Part shown: in pieces, positions 1 through 11,435 of the stretch
Layout of the letters: every line of letters begins with the position of its first letter
Numbering within the stretch: position 1 is the first letter of the stretch
Assembly (NCBI GenBank): GCA_021307315.1
Contig: JAJSPD010000016.1
Span: 186,001-250,000, forward strand
Source of the DNA: Bisporella sp. PMI_857
Taxonomy: Eukaryota; Ascomycota; Leotiomycetes; Helotiales; Helotiaceae
Direction of reading: 5' to 3'
DNA length: 64,000 nt
Position numbers and translations under genes: made by a program
Notes under the pieces: generated by a model
The model's input: the letters and a program-made list of their open reading frames with translations, nothing else
The model's database searches: none
Told to the model about the DNA's origin: nothing

Positions 1-1024
1 GAGCTCGAAGATCTTAGAGAGCTCATCAACCTCGTTCTTTCCTTGCAAGAGTGTTTCTTTCGTTAACAACTCCCCGAAAATACACCCCACGCTCCACATA
101 TCCACTGCTGTGCCATACCGTTCCGCCCCTAGCAGCAGCTCCGGCGCTCGGTACCATAGTGTCACAACTAGCTGTGTGAGTTTTGGTGGAGGGTCGCCGA
201 AGTAGCGCGCCATGCCGAAGTCTGCGATTTTGAGCTGACCGCGGTTGTTGAGGAGGAGATTGGAGGTCTTGAGATCTCGGTGCAGGATCCAGTTCGTGTG
301 CAGGTAGGAGACGCCGGAGACGAGTTGGAGGAGAAGGGTCTTTATTTCGGAGGTGAGGAAGGGTTCAGACATGTCTTCGAGTAGGGTTTTGAGATCGTGC
401 TCAAGGAAGTCGAGGACGAGGAATATACTTTTTTTCTCGCATTAGCTTTTGCATTGAAATTTGGAGAGGGGGGACATACTTCTCAATCTTACTTGTATCC
501 TCCCCAACCACCACTTCTTGCAGTGTAACGATATTGGGATGCTCACAGTCCATTAATGTCTGTATCTCTCGTAACCCACTAACGGGCACTCCATCCTGCA
601 CATTCTCCATCTTCAACCTCTTCAGCGCAACCACTTTACCTGACACACTATCCTTCGCCCTAGAAACCCATCCATAAGCTCCCTCCTCTATATCATTCAG
701 CTTCTCGTAGTCTTCCACGCTCCTACATTTCTTCCATTTCCCACCAGGGAACCGCAGGAGCTTCGTTGGGCTCAATTCTTTCTTCTCTTCCTCAACGTTT
801 GGCTCTGGAGACAGTTTCCGCCGCTTTGAGGGACGAGGGGAGGGTTCTTGCTCCGACTGAGCGGCTTGTTGGGTAGCGGCTTGAGCAGCTGCAGCAGCTT
901 CCTCTGCTTTGCGCTGCTTCTTAGCTTTCGCGCGTTTCTTCTCCTCTTTCTCGCGTTTGCGCTGTGCGTCTATTTTTGCATCTTCTTCATCGTCTGCCCA
1001 GCGAGACTTTATCTTGCTTGCCAT
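1..1024 (-). CDS. CDK11 (PITSLRE)-type cyclin-dependent kinase, 3' end cut by window edge
   Basis: This is a serine/threonine kinase of the CDK11 family, which acts with L-type cyclins in transcription and splicing. The exons are 480..1024 and <1..427. Intron 428..479 (52 nt) joins in frame and restores the kinase text. The first ~90 residues are charged and low-complexity, with basic coiled stretches and a KRRK motif typical of a nuclear protein. The kinase domain starts near residue 110, with glycine loop EEGAYGWV, catalytic Lys135 in VVALK, and the cyclin-binding helix PVSGLRE (147-153), the counterpart of PITSLRE. It continues with HRD Asp233, DFG Asp251 and an RAPELLLG segment. Only 324 residues are visible; the C-lobe runs off the left edge. 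The gene is divergent from NDUFAF7, with 157 bp between the start codons. Other transcriptional CDKs are less likely because of the helix and the long charged N-terminus. Confidence 0.9.
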
Positions 1025-1181
1025 CTTAATTTCGATAGTTAGGTTACAAGAGAGAATATATGATGGTTGTCAAGGCTCCGGTCGGATATTTTTCGAACGT
1101 CAGCCTTGCATCTCCACTTTATTTCTAGATGCAACTGTCAACCACGCAACTATGCAACGGTAATAGGAACTGACTGCTGAA
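1025..1181. promoter_or_regulatory. Short bidirectional promoter between CDK11-like and NDUFAF7 genes
   Basis: Only 157 bp separate the two divergent start codons, so both 5' UTRs and both core promoters must lie here or overlap the neighbouring exons. I see no clear TATA box on either strand. This is inferred from gene layout only. Confidence 0.5.
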
Positions 1182-2814
1182 ATGAGGTCAATTGTGTCAC
1201 TTCAGGCTCGTACTTTGCTACGAAGCTCTGCGAGGTGTAAATATGCACCAGCTTGGGCTGGCATAAGATGGTCTTCAACAGACATGAGACAATGGACTAC
1301 ACCACTGGCAAAACAGCTCTCTGAAGCAATTTCAGTACTATTTTCTACTCCTAGTCGAGTGAACCACCGATGCTAATCCTTCAATAGGCAACAGGGCCAA
1401 TTCCATTAGCAGCGTTCATGCGAATGTGCTTGACCTCAGACATAGGTGGCTACTATACCTCCAAACAAGAAGGCCGCGACCAATTCGGCACAAAAGGAGA
1501 CTTTATCACGTCCCCAGAAATCTCCCAAGTTTTTGGAGAGCTCATAGGTATATGGTTTGTAGCAGAATGGATGGCGCAGGGTAGGAAAAGCAAGGGCATA
1601 GAGCTGGTGGAGATTGGTCCCGGGAGAGGAACGCTTATGGATGATATATTACGAGTATGTCCTAGGACGTGGCCAGATGTAGCAGTAGCTGATTTTTGTA
1701 GACAATACGAAATTTTAAGCCTATGGCAAGCAGTATTGAGGCTGTTTACTTGGTTGAGGCAAGTCCTGCATTGAGAGACGCTCAGAAACAGCTTTTGTGC
1801 GGTGATGCTCCTATGTCTGAGACGTCTATCGGGTTTCAAAGTACGAGCAAATACACAAATATCCCAATTATATGGACAGAAAATATACGTTTCATCCCAT
1901 CAGGTGAGTTTCTATGGCCCGAAGGATCTTGGATAGTACTAATTGATTTAGATGGTGACAAAAGTCCATTCATTGTGGCCCATGAATTCTTCGATGCCCT
2001 CCCAATCCACGCATTCCAATCTGTAGCTCCCTCTGAATCATCTCAAGAAACCATAAAGACACCGACAGGAGAACACCGTCTCGCGCCGGGTACCACCAAG
2101 CAAAAAGGCCCGCAATGGCGAGAAATGGTCGTCTCACCTACCCCCGAGGACGCAACTCACTCCTCCTTAAACACCCCAAAATCCGAGCAACACCTTCCAG
2201 TACCAGAATTTCAGCTCACGCTCTCCAAATCATCCACCCCACACAGCCTCTATCTTCCCGAGATCTCTCCCCGGTACCGAGCCCTCAAATCCACACCCGG
2301 ATCCTTGATCGAAGTCTCCCCCGAATCGCACGCCTACGCACAGGAATTCGCGCGGAGAATCGGGGGCTCGAACGAAGCTCCGAAATCCAGTCCGTCAGGG
2401 GCGGCTATAATCCTGGACTACGGACCTGCTGATACTATTCCTACGAACTCGTTGAGGGGGATAAGGGAGCATAGACGGGTGTCGCCACTTTCAAGTCCGG
2501 GACTAGTAGATATTTCGGCGGATGTAGATTTTATTGCTATTGCGGACGCGGCGCTGGGTGCTTCTCCTGGAGTGGAGGTCCACGGCCCCGTTGAGCAAGG
2601 AACATTTCTGCTAGGAATGGGGATCAGGGAGAGGGCAGAGATGTTGATGAAAGGAATGAGTGATGTGGAGAAGAAGAAGAGCGTGGATGGTGCATGGAAG
2701 AGGCTGATCGATAGGGGGGGAAGCGGAATGGGGAAAGTCTATAAGGCTATGGCTATAGTTCCGGAAAGTGATGGGAAAAGGCGACCGGTTGGTTTTGGTG
2801 GTGATGTACATTAA
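1182..2814 (+). CDS. NDUFAF7: NDUFAF7 homologue: mitochondrial SAM-dependent protein-arginine methyltransferase, complex I assembly
   Basis: The MidA/NDUFAF7 family (DUF185) methylates an arginine of the 49-kDa subunit of respiratory complex I during assembly in the mitochondrial matrix. Exons are 1182..1334, 1388..1654, 1702..1903 and 1952..2814, giving 494 aa. The N-terminus is rich in Arg and Ser and lacks acidic residues, as in a matrix targeting signal. Family motifs visible are GYYTSK and [17 protein letters not shown]. They are followed by the SAM-binding GPGRGTL (128-134), VYLVEASP, and [15 protein letters not shown]. Intron 1904..1951 is 48 nt and stays open in frame, so it could be mistaken for coding sequence. 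Removing it joins the text before and after into the usual family spacing. A proline/serine-rich insertion lies between the AHEFFDALP block and the C-terminal part. The start was chosen as the first ATG, next to the divergent promoter. Confidence 0.9.
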
Positions 2815-3582
2815 TAGATGGGTATGTAAATTACATTGTATAGCATGTAAAATGGCTGTATTCCTAGTATTTGCTATATTTCGAAATGTTAACATTTGAT
2901 ATATGACTAGGCTGCTAAGAACTGTCTTGCGCTTAAGACAATCCTTAACAGTTAGGATTGGCTTGCATTTTCCCCTCGGCCCCTGAAGGTGCCGGAATAT
3001 AAACAAGTGCTTTTAGTGATCAAGTACTTGAGATAGTCGGGATGGTTGAGTAATCTTCTCGCTTACGCCCCTTTTACGCGCCTTTTTAAGAGCCGCTATC
3101 CTATTACTTTCTGCATCCTCTTAATTCTGTGAGCTCATCGCTCTGAATCAGAATCTTCTGTACCGAACCCTCAATTAGCAACATAGTATTTGCTGGCAGT
3201 GCTACACTCAAAAGAGACATAAGCATTGTGCTTACCTGGGCCTGGTAGGGATAGCAAATAGCTGTAACCAGTGCCGTGAGAAAGCTTAAACTAAGCAAAA
3301 TGTACAACAAGGTGTTCCCACCGATTTCGATTTTCTGATGCTAGAGGCGAGGGATGATCGAGCAGTAAAGGCCCGCAAATTTAATAACCATGGAAGATAG
3401 GATAGACCAAAAGTTGCTGTCGAATGGCTGGGGTTCTCCGACGGTACACATTTCCATGCAGTCAAGGCTGTGAGCACTAAACCTGCGATTCTCAGGAGAG
3501 CAACGGTGCATAGTCTATCCCCGCGCTCACCCATACCTTTGGCAATCGGTTGATGAAGACTCTTTCTCTGCATTGGTGTATT
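2815..3582. other. Intergenic, 768 bp
   Basis: This is the 3' side of NDUFAF7, converging with the uncertain minus-strand gene. Only short overlapping frames on both strands are present. I see no RNA gene, repeat or recognisable domain. Confidence 0.5.
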
Positions 3583-4909
3583 CTAGGGTGAATCATTAAT
3601 CTGAGGGTTTGATGCTTGTAGATGAGCAGCTTCCTCCTGATCGATTCTAGCTTGATCCTGAGCATTCCCCAAACATTAGCTTGATATGAACGATGAGAAA
3701 TGGAAGGAGGTACCTCTTGCGAGCGCGTCTTTAGCTTCGATTTGTCTAGCCAATGTTTCCTCCACATTGCTTTTAGAATGCGCAATCAGTCCATCCAGCC
3801 TCTGGGGAAGTTCGTTGAGAGTTTTTGTTTCAGTGGTTGTGGAACATAGAGAATCAATAGTTTCAGCAATAGCCAGTTCTTCTCCGCCGCCGCCAAAAGC
3901 CGTATAATATCCTCCTTCTTCGACTTCCAAGATGAGTATTTCCCGTTTCAATCCGACGGATACTTAATCAAGTCGAAAGATGTAAATGGCTAATCCCATG
4001 TCATAAACTCAGCCATGCACATAGAAAACATGGTTGCCTCCTCGTGATACCAATTTCCCATTGATAAATCTCATGTGCGATACGATAAGTTGAGCACATT
4101 ATTCAAGTTGTGGAGATCCTGGCATACGGCCGTAATTCCTGGTGCGTCTGCGGATGTACAAGACAGAAACATACCCAGTAAGGGTCATCTGACATCATCT
4201 CATGTCGACTTATGATCCTTAGAGCTGTTACTGGATCTTCATCTGGACCATATAAATCTTTAAACGTGCAGTGTAAGGATGAAATTAAGCTTTGTGGTGA
4301 TGGAGTTGGGGCGGAAGGGTTAGTGATAGTCATTGATGCAACTGAATTCCTCTCATAAGTGTCTTCATCGGCACACCTTTGCAGAGCTTCATGAACTGTT
4401 CCCACAGGCAGGTCCAATGCTTCTTGAGCCTTCCCCGTGTTGGAGTCCTTTATCGAACGAGATTGGTATTGCTATTTCGTTGATGTCTCTTGGGCTGACA
4501 TCAGATAATAACCGCAAAGATGATGCTGCAAACATTCTACTTCTCAACCACAATAACTATCTCCAAAGAATTGGAAGGCATCGTAGGATCATATCTTACA
4601 TCAACGAAACAGCTTCAAGGAACATATTGCAAGCTATCAGTTTTCCTTCTCTTCAGCTTCGTCGAGTGAGACATATTTCTGCAGAATGGTGATAAGCATG
4701 CCCAGTGAATGAGTACCACATCGCGGAGAGATCTCAACGAAACCCTGCTCGCCTGGAATTGGAGCCGCCCTGCAGTCTGTTGGATATGCACCCCCGTTTA
4801 CATAAGGCCATAACGAAAACAAGGGAAAAGCATCCAGCTCCGACTCCAGAGAATCAGTAAAAGTACACCTGTGTAACCAAGGGCTGAAGCAACAACATGG
4901 AGGAAGCAA
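3583..4909 (-). CDS. Unresolved multi-exon gene or decayed gene, function unknown
   Basis: Several minus-strand blocks read like exons. They are about 4909..4637 (ending near LDEAEEKEN), a block near 4480..4123 (ending HQELRP), and 3951..3709, which splices to a last exon ending at a TAG at 3583. The last two join well: donor after ALAR, acceptor before RIDQEEAAHL. Between HQELRP and the third block the frame is interrupted by a TGA (about 4014) and a TAA (about 3968). Splices that avoid both stops are awkward. The 4909 end is not an ATG, and an upstream exon near 5000-5020 is possible. The two stops could be the products of TGG to TGA and CAA to TAA changes, which would mean decay. I recognise no domain. 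Boundaries are approximate. Confidence 0.35.
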
Positions 4910-5500
4910 AACCCCAAACAGAACAGATGGCTAAGGATTGTTTTCTACAGTATCTCTGAGATATATGTGATATGTCACCCTGTAGAGTCTATAGACCAAT
5001 GCTAAATCAAGAAATGACATATGGATCTACTCCAGCGAGCCCATCTCCACGCCTCAAATGATACTCAAATAAATGACCTCTTTTAATTCTAGTCAATATC
5101 TTTCCGCTTCCGCCTTCTTTTTAACAAGGAGGCAGCAATTGCAGACTACTGCTTCTCAGCGTTATTCAAGTTAAATTGATCGGAAGCAGTACAAGCCTCC
5201 GAAGAAATAACTAGCTATGATGGAACAGCTTTAAAGATGCAGACACTAGTCCGCTTCAGAGATAAGTAAGTGTCAAGAAGAAGTGGATTTAATTATTTCA
5301 CGCCTTGTCAAAAGAACAGGTAAAAGGGAGAGTGGTTAGAATGACTTTTGGGTATATTAGACATACAAACGGATCCGTAGCCCGCAAATCGCGCTCAATA
5401 ACGCCAGCCTTCTACCCATAGTTCGTGACAAGATCCTTCAATCCGAGGATACCAATAAATAAACGCTATTGTTACAACACAACTATTCGCCGTGTAGGTA
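4910..5500. other. Intergenic, about 590 bp
   Basis: This may hold the 5' exon of the uncertain gene to the left and the 3' UTR of the glycosyltransferase. No supported gene, repeat or RNA was seen. Confidence 0.4.
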
Positions 5501-7348
5501 TTAGAGACTGAACCCTATGGATTCTCTTTCATCGTCGACAACTCTTCCATACCTAGATACCAATTAGTGATGTTGGATATTTGAATTTTAGGAAACTTAC
5601 TCAAGCAATAATCTGAAGAACCAGACCTCCAGATCCTCATTCCTCAAGACCTTATCCGCCCAATCTCGTCCTTGCAGTGCTATTTTTTCTGCCTCTTTCT
5701 TGCCAGTCGCCTCACCAGCAAACCACCTCACAGCCTCAACCCATTCGTCACCTCTCAAGCTTAGAGGAATAAAGTGCACCCACGGCTTCAACCACTCCGC
5801 GTGCCATTCTCTGAAGACTGCTAGCTTATACACTAAGCTTTTGCTTTTCAAAAACGCATAGAAACGGCCGCTAAATGCGTTGCCATCCATATCGAGAAGA
5901 TATTTGTACTTCCAAGCATCCTGTTGCTTAACCTGCTTTTTGATTGTGAAAAATTGTTTTTGTGCTTCACAATCTCCCGGATCGCACTGTCCTACCATGG
6001 AAAAGAAAATATCGAAGATGTCCTTGAAGTCGCTTCGGGGAACTTCTCTGACTTGCCAATCTTCTGGAGCACCCTCTTCGCCTTTGTTAATAAGTATTTT
6101 AGCTTGCCCCACTGAGTTGACCTTTTGCACAACATGCTGACGATGTTGACGGCGCCAACCACCGTCTCGGCTGAATCCTCCAGTGGTAGATCCTCGCCAA
6201 TAGAACTTGTTCTCCTTCTTCTCCCATGCCATGTCCTTTCCTTCATCATAAGCAACTTTCCCATACCAGTACCACGGTGATGGATATATAATGTCATTGA
6301 AAGAAGAGATCTTCGATTGTGAGAATATCGGGAAGAGGTCGTGTACGATATTGAAAGCATTCGGGTGATCAAAGAAGCCAAAAGTCTCGCTGAAGGAGGG
6401 AGAGTTGCAGATATCTGAGAAGGCAGTCTGGTTGTAGACAAATCCCAGTTCTCTTCTCGAATAACTAGCAAGGCCATCCTTTTTTATACCATCCTCCAGA
6501 GATCTAGCTGGACTGTCTGGCGGGCAAGAAATCCTAGAATGGGTCCATGTCGGCTGGTGTGCAAACACGTTGAATCGAGTTGTTTTCACCTCCTTAATAT
6601 GATCAGTCATCTCTCCCCTAGGTGTTGTCCATGAATTCTTTGGAGCAACGACGGCATTCGCAGCAGGCATCTTGACATCCTTTGCAGTAGCTACCAATCG
6701 TGACAGGTCATCGTAAGGGACTACCACCCGTGGCTCATCATGGATATTGAAGCATAAGTCCATGTCTGGCAAATATTTTATGAAGCCTTGCATCATCCCT
6801 TCTGTAGCCTCTTTCTGCCAGTCTCCACCTCCATCCATATATGCCACTTTCCCTTTCCTAATCAACACCGCCAATAAATTATTATTGAAACCCATTGCCT
6901 CCTTTGCTCGTGCCCTTATCGTTGCAGGCTTAAGCCCCCAGAATGGCGTCAGTGACTGGTGTATCAAGTCATAGTCATCAATGATCTGAACGCCTTTCGA
7001 CTTCGCAAATTCGTACCATTTATCAAAGTTTGGCGGAGGAGGAATTCCATATCGTCGTTTATATTCTTGCACAGCTTCGCCCAGCGTTTTCGATTGTCTC
7101 TCCATCTGAGCAGAAAAATCCTTCTCTGCATCCCTCAGTAGCTGCCATATGGGATGTGGTTCGCCAACATGACTCTCTGTATCAGCCAGAGGCTCTTGCT
7201 CATGTTGCTTAGGCCATTCGGGTATGGGAGGAGGGCCTCCGGCTCTAGGGGGCTCGGGGGATGATCGCAAAATATATAATGAGAGCCCGACGAAGGCTAT
7301 AAGCCCTATTAACAAAAAGGACTGGCGAGACCGCATCCTTCTCCTCAT
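5501..7348 (-). CDS. CAP10-domain glycosyltransferase (GT90 family), type II membrane protein
   Basis: Exons are 5601..7348 and 5501..5552, giving 599 aa. The 48-nt intron 5553..5600 has a GTAAGT donor. Without it the protein would end early at LLLE; with it the ending becomes EYGRVVDDERESIGFSL. The N-terminus has a short basic cytosolic tail and one membrane anchor (about residues 11-28), followed by a Pro-rich stem, as expected for a Golgi enzyme. The C-terminal half carries the CAP10-like block: KFYWRGSTTGG, a following Arg-rich stretch (WRRQHRQHVV), then KYLLDMDGNAFSGRFYAFLKS and SLVYKLAVFREWH. Related fungal proteins are xylosyltransferases or cell-wall/capsule glycosyltransferases. The exact donor and acceptor sugars cannot be told from sequence. 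Confidence 0.85.
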
Positions 7349-8407
7349 AGCAACGGAATCGCGTGTTCCCGTACTTTCATAATTTGTTCGTTATCCAGAA
7401 TGAATTGTGACAGGAGACGCGACAGCCAAGAGAGCCTTGGCAAAGTGATTTCCTTAGTCAACATCTCGATTAGATTTACTAAAACCCCGTGTTTCACACC
7501 AATTGAGTCTTTTGATATTTATATTGTATTTGCTATGTAAATATGACACTTACAGATATAACTGCTTGAGGCTAATCTGGCACGATCTTAATTCTAGTTC
7601 GAATTGCACAAGATTTCTCTGGCAACTGTCCCAGGAAATATCAAAATCTAAAGCCTAATAGCAATATATCGTGGATGCTTCCATCGTGGATCCATATTTT
7701 GAAACATTATCAAAATCCCCGAGGGTATAGACTTTAGGTTCATTCCATCATGTCAAGAGTCATATAATCATGGCAATAGCTATAGTGGCTATATAACCCC
7801 CGAAAGCTGAGGGTATATTCTCACTTGATTCAGGGGTAATTGTGACGAAGAGAAATATCTTCCCTATTATCAGTTCATTATACTCAAGCCTCTCGGTCTT
7901 CGGAGGTTTTGGGCACAAGACTGGGGAGTCTGGCGCTGGCCTCCAAAAACTTGCAAATGTGGCAGTATTGCATATTGTGTCGCTCATCATGAATGAGACA
8001 TTCAGATGGATGCTTTTATATATTCTTCTTGGCGATGGTTTTCGCTGCTGATGGAAGTCTGATAGGATACGTATGGCCAGTGATATGAGATAAGAAATGG
8101 TGAAAGTGAAATGATCAAGTCGCTCTTGCGTTCTTGAGCATGGATAAGGTTGATAGAAGGGTGATTCAATTAACTCAACACGAACATGGATATAGCTAAT
8201 GGAATCGGAGATCATGATGCTTAAATTGACTTTTGTATGAAGACCTATCTATTCTTCTTTCAAAGAATTCGAAATATGCATGGAGCAAATATCGAAATTT
8301 GGGTATCAACGGAAGACATGGAAGTTACTCCAAGCTCTGCCTTAGATAGGTACACATGCTCATGATACTCCAGAACGCCATGCCATGCTATGTCCGTCCA
8401 TCACAAT
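7349..8407. other. Intergenic, about 1.06 kb
   Basis: This holds the 5' flank of the glycosyltransferase gene and the 3' flank of rps22. A 151-codon minus-strand frame at 7760-8215 has no recognisable domain and I do not call it. Confidence 0.5.
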
Positions 8408-9052
8408 CTAGTAGAAGAACCCAATGATCTTTCCGGCAACGTGCTTGCGTCTGGCCTCCTCGTGGTCCATGATACCGGCGGAGGTGGTGAGGACGATGAA
8501 CCCGAACTGACGCGATGGGAGAAGCTTGACGACCCACTTCTCGAGGTCGGTGAGGCGGACGTTGTAGCGGGGAGAGATAACACCGGTCTTGTTGAGACTA
8601 TAAATCATTAGAACCAGGAAACACCTATAAGTTACACCGTCAAGCTTACCGGCCGTTTAGCTGGATGACAATCTTGCCGGATCGGTGGTCGTCAACCTCC
8701 TCGAATTCTCCAATGTAACCTTTGAAAATGTCAGTATGTTGCGAAAGATTAAACGTGTAACGTCAGGAAGAGAAATCAGAGAACGTGTAAGATCCTCGCA
8801 GGGTATAATCTATCGGCAACTTAAAGGACTATGGTCTATTGAATGAAGACCGTCATCTAGTTATCATGCCGAACGGTGTTTGAATAAGGTCGTTAGAATG
8901 AAATGTGGCGCCCGCATACCGTGCTTTTGCATGACGCTCAAGAACTTGACGATGACCTTGGAGGAGGGGCGGATGAGAACTTGTCGCTTTCCGGACTTCT
9001 CGGCATTGTTGATGGCATTGAGCGCATCGTTGAGGACTGAGGTCTTAACCAT
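8408..9052 (-). CDS. rps22: 40S ribosomal protein S22 (uS8, RPS15A family)
   Basis: This small-subunit rRNA-binding protein has exons 8920..9052, 8650..8719 and 8408..8597, which give exactly 130 aa, the family length. The text begins [19 protein letters not shown], then [17 protein letters not shown]. It continues through [36 protein letters not shown] and a C-terminus ending [11 protein letters not shown]. Intron 1 (8720..8919) is 200 nt, longer than most introns here; intron 2 (8598..8649) is 52 nt. The gene is divergent from rps12, and the two start codons lie 550 bp apart. I am very sure of this assignment. Confidence 0.97.
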
Positions 9053-9602
9053 TTTGGCGAATTGAGATTCTCAGATCTTGATTGATAAGAGGTATCTGCG
9101 GAAGCTGGTATTAGCCTTCATGGGCTCTTGAGCATGTAGAGTGCCCTCGAGAGGGTTCTTCAGCTCGGAGGAGGAGGGGAGAGTAGTGTCGGTATCTTTC
9201 AATTGCTCGAGGTCGCGTCCTCTGAAGTGAACATTTCAATCGAGGTTGAGATCCGTCGCAGATTGAGTAGATGTCGATTACCTCCCCTTGCCATAGCATG
9301 AAGGTCTCCCCAACGAATCTGAACACTGTCTTGGGAAATACATACCTGGATTGCGCTGGCGTTGAGTTGTTGGTTGATCTCAAAGAGTGGTTCGAGGCTG
9401 TTAAGAAAAGGTGGAAGCTGCGTAAGAAAATGATTGTGTGGGTCACGTGAGCCAAGATTTTATTGGTGGGGCTATCTCAGGCGTAGGTTGTGCGCCTCGC
9501 TTAGATCGCACCAACACCCAAAAGCCTGGCCTGGAAAGTCACTCTTTACAATTACTTACTCTCTAAAACCTTCGAGGATCACCAAACATCACAATATCCA
9601 AG
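9053..9602. promoter_or_regulatory. Shared divergent promoter region of rps22 and rps12
   Basis: The two 40S protein genes point away from each other across this 550-bp gap, which must hold both promoters and both 5' UTRs. I could not identify a specific ribosomal-protein promoter element by eye. Co-regulation is inferred from the arrangement. Confidence 0.55.
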
Positions 9603-10206
9603 ATGGTATGCAAGAAGCCTCAATTTTCATGGATCATGCTAATATAGATATTTAGTCTGATGTAGAAGAACCTACCTCCGCCGTTGAGGCTGCTGATGAA
9701 GTTGAGGTTTCTGGAGATGCTGCATCCAAAGGTCAAAGTATGTCAAGTTCAATGGACTTGAGCAAAGGGTGGTACTAATTGCCTGCTAGTGAGCGTGCTC
9801 GACGCATTAAAAGGTGTCTTGAAACTTGCCCTTATGCACGACGGTCTTGCCCGCGGTCTGCGCGAAGCCTCCAAGGCCCTCGATAGACGTCAAGCCCACA
9901 TGTGCGTCCTCAATGAAGCTTGCGAAGAGGAGGCATACAAGAAGTTGGTTGTGGCGCTATGCTCGGAGCACAAGATCCCCCTGATCAAGGTTCCTGACGG
10001 AAAGCAGCTGGGAGAGTGGGCTGGTTTGTGTAAGTGGTTCTGCACGATGCGCTGGTGCTAAGTTCTAATGGTCTATAATAGGTGTGTTGGACCGTGAGGG
10101 TAACGCACGCAAGGTTGTCAACTGCTCCTGCGTTGTCGTTAAGGACTGGGGAGAGCAATCGCAAGAGAGAGATATCCTTCTCAACTACTTCCAGACTGAG
10201 CAATAA
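9603..10206 (+). CDS. rps12: 40S ribosomal protein S12 (eS12)
   Basis: Exons are 9603..9605, 9656..9737, 9790..10029 and 10082..10206, giving 149 aa. The first coding exon is only the ATG codon: the next bases GTATGC are a donor, and the acceptor TTTAG leads into the S12 N-terminus SDVEEP. Diagnostic blocks are [55 protein letters not shown] and VVKDWGEQS. The acidic N-terminal ~25 residues match the family. All introns are 50-52 nt. It is convergent with the parvulin gene (248 bp between stop codons). Confidence 0.96.
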
Positions 10207-10453
10207 AAATATGGGGGTAAGATCTCGGAGTTTGACGGATAGATTTCTACTATAGCTGAGATATCTTTCCTGGAATGTACTCTACTTAGGATGCATATTG
10301 GGGGAAAAGAAAAATTGGCATACGAGCATCTGCATTTTACACTTTGGGCGATATCGATGTGACACTGAGGATAGTGATATCGTTATGAGGTTGTGAGAGC
10401 GCCAGACACCAAACTCCAAGGCAAGGCTGCATCATTGTCAAAATGATCTAAGA

Positions 10454-10950
10454 TCATTTCCGTCCCTCGACCATGAGAATATGGTATCCAAACCCCGTCT
10501 TGACTTCCCTGTAATCTGGATTTGCAGTCGTAGAAGTCCCGAGTTCAAAAGCCACCTCCTCGAACGCAGGATCCAAATCCCCTCTGCCTTTCCAACCCAG
10601 TGCTCCTCCTATAATATCATTAGTAAAACCCAATCCCGACCTCGACATCAGATAAATCAACCTACCAGCTCTCGCTTTATCTTCGGAAAACTCCCTCGCA
10701 ACATCGTCAAATTTTGCCCCAGCCTTCAATTTTTCTAACGCTTCTTCTTTCTTGCTATGCTTCGCGCACTGGATTTTATCAGTAATACTCTTTCGAAACC
10801 TATAGAGAACGATTTGGGAAGACGGACCAGTATATGCCGGACATTAACCTGCTGCGCACCCTTTACTTTGCCTTTCTCCTCCGTTTCTTTACCCTTCCCT
10901 TTCCCTTTCGCAGCACCACCTTTGTCGGTAGCTTTGCCTTTAGGAGCCAT
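10454..10950 (-). CDS. PIN4: Parvulin-type peptidyl-prolyl isomerase (PIN4/Par14 family)
   Basis: Exons are 10828..10950, 10666..10768 and 10454..10608, giving 126 aa. The Lys/Gly-rich N-terminus (MAPKGKATDKGG and following repeats of GK) is the basic tail of Par14. In that family it mediates nucleic-acid binding and nuclear or nucleolar location. The parvulin domain reads VNVRHIL then CAKHSKKEEALEKL, FSEDKARAGGALGWKGRG, and the conserved ending GYHILMVEGRK. No WW domain is present, so it is not the Ess1/Pin1 type. In this family the enzyme isomerises X-Pro bonds and has been linked to pre-rRNA processing. Confidence 0.93.
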
Positions 10951-11435
10951 CTCTTCTAGAAATCCGAATAGCTGGATCAAACAGAGGCAGAAAATGGTGG
11001 ATGGAGGGGCTGACCAAAAATGGTTGGAAGCGAGCATGACCCCGCGGCCGCTTGGAGGCACTGCTCCCCTCCAAGCTCCAATGTCACTTCATCATGAACT
11101 TACCCTAAATCATGTTGGAAAGCAAGATATTTGACTTTCACGCCTTTTAGTTATCCCATATCTCTGGCAGGGGTTATGGGTGAATTCTATGATTGAAAAT
11201 TTGGTACAAGCGTATAATCACAAAGGACATCGAGAATGGTTAAATTTGCTGAGATCTACGGCTTCACCACATTACCCAGACCTCGATATCTCACTATATC
11301 AGAGATCATCAGCTAACTTCAGGTCACTAAGTGAATCACGCCCAAATCACATATCAAGAGTTCCAGGGTCCCCCACATATCACCTTTTCTTCGCAGCAGC
11401 TAGAAGAACGCGAAACCCATGCATAAAGCCTCATT
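10951..11435. other. Intergenic, 485 bp
   Basis: This holds the 5' flank of the parvulin gene and the 3' flank of the next minus-strand gene. Nothing else was recognised. Confidence 0.5.

Noticed and set aside
7760..8215. 151-codon minus-strand frame
   Set aside because: The composition is not protein-like, there is no domain, and overlapping frames run on the other strand.
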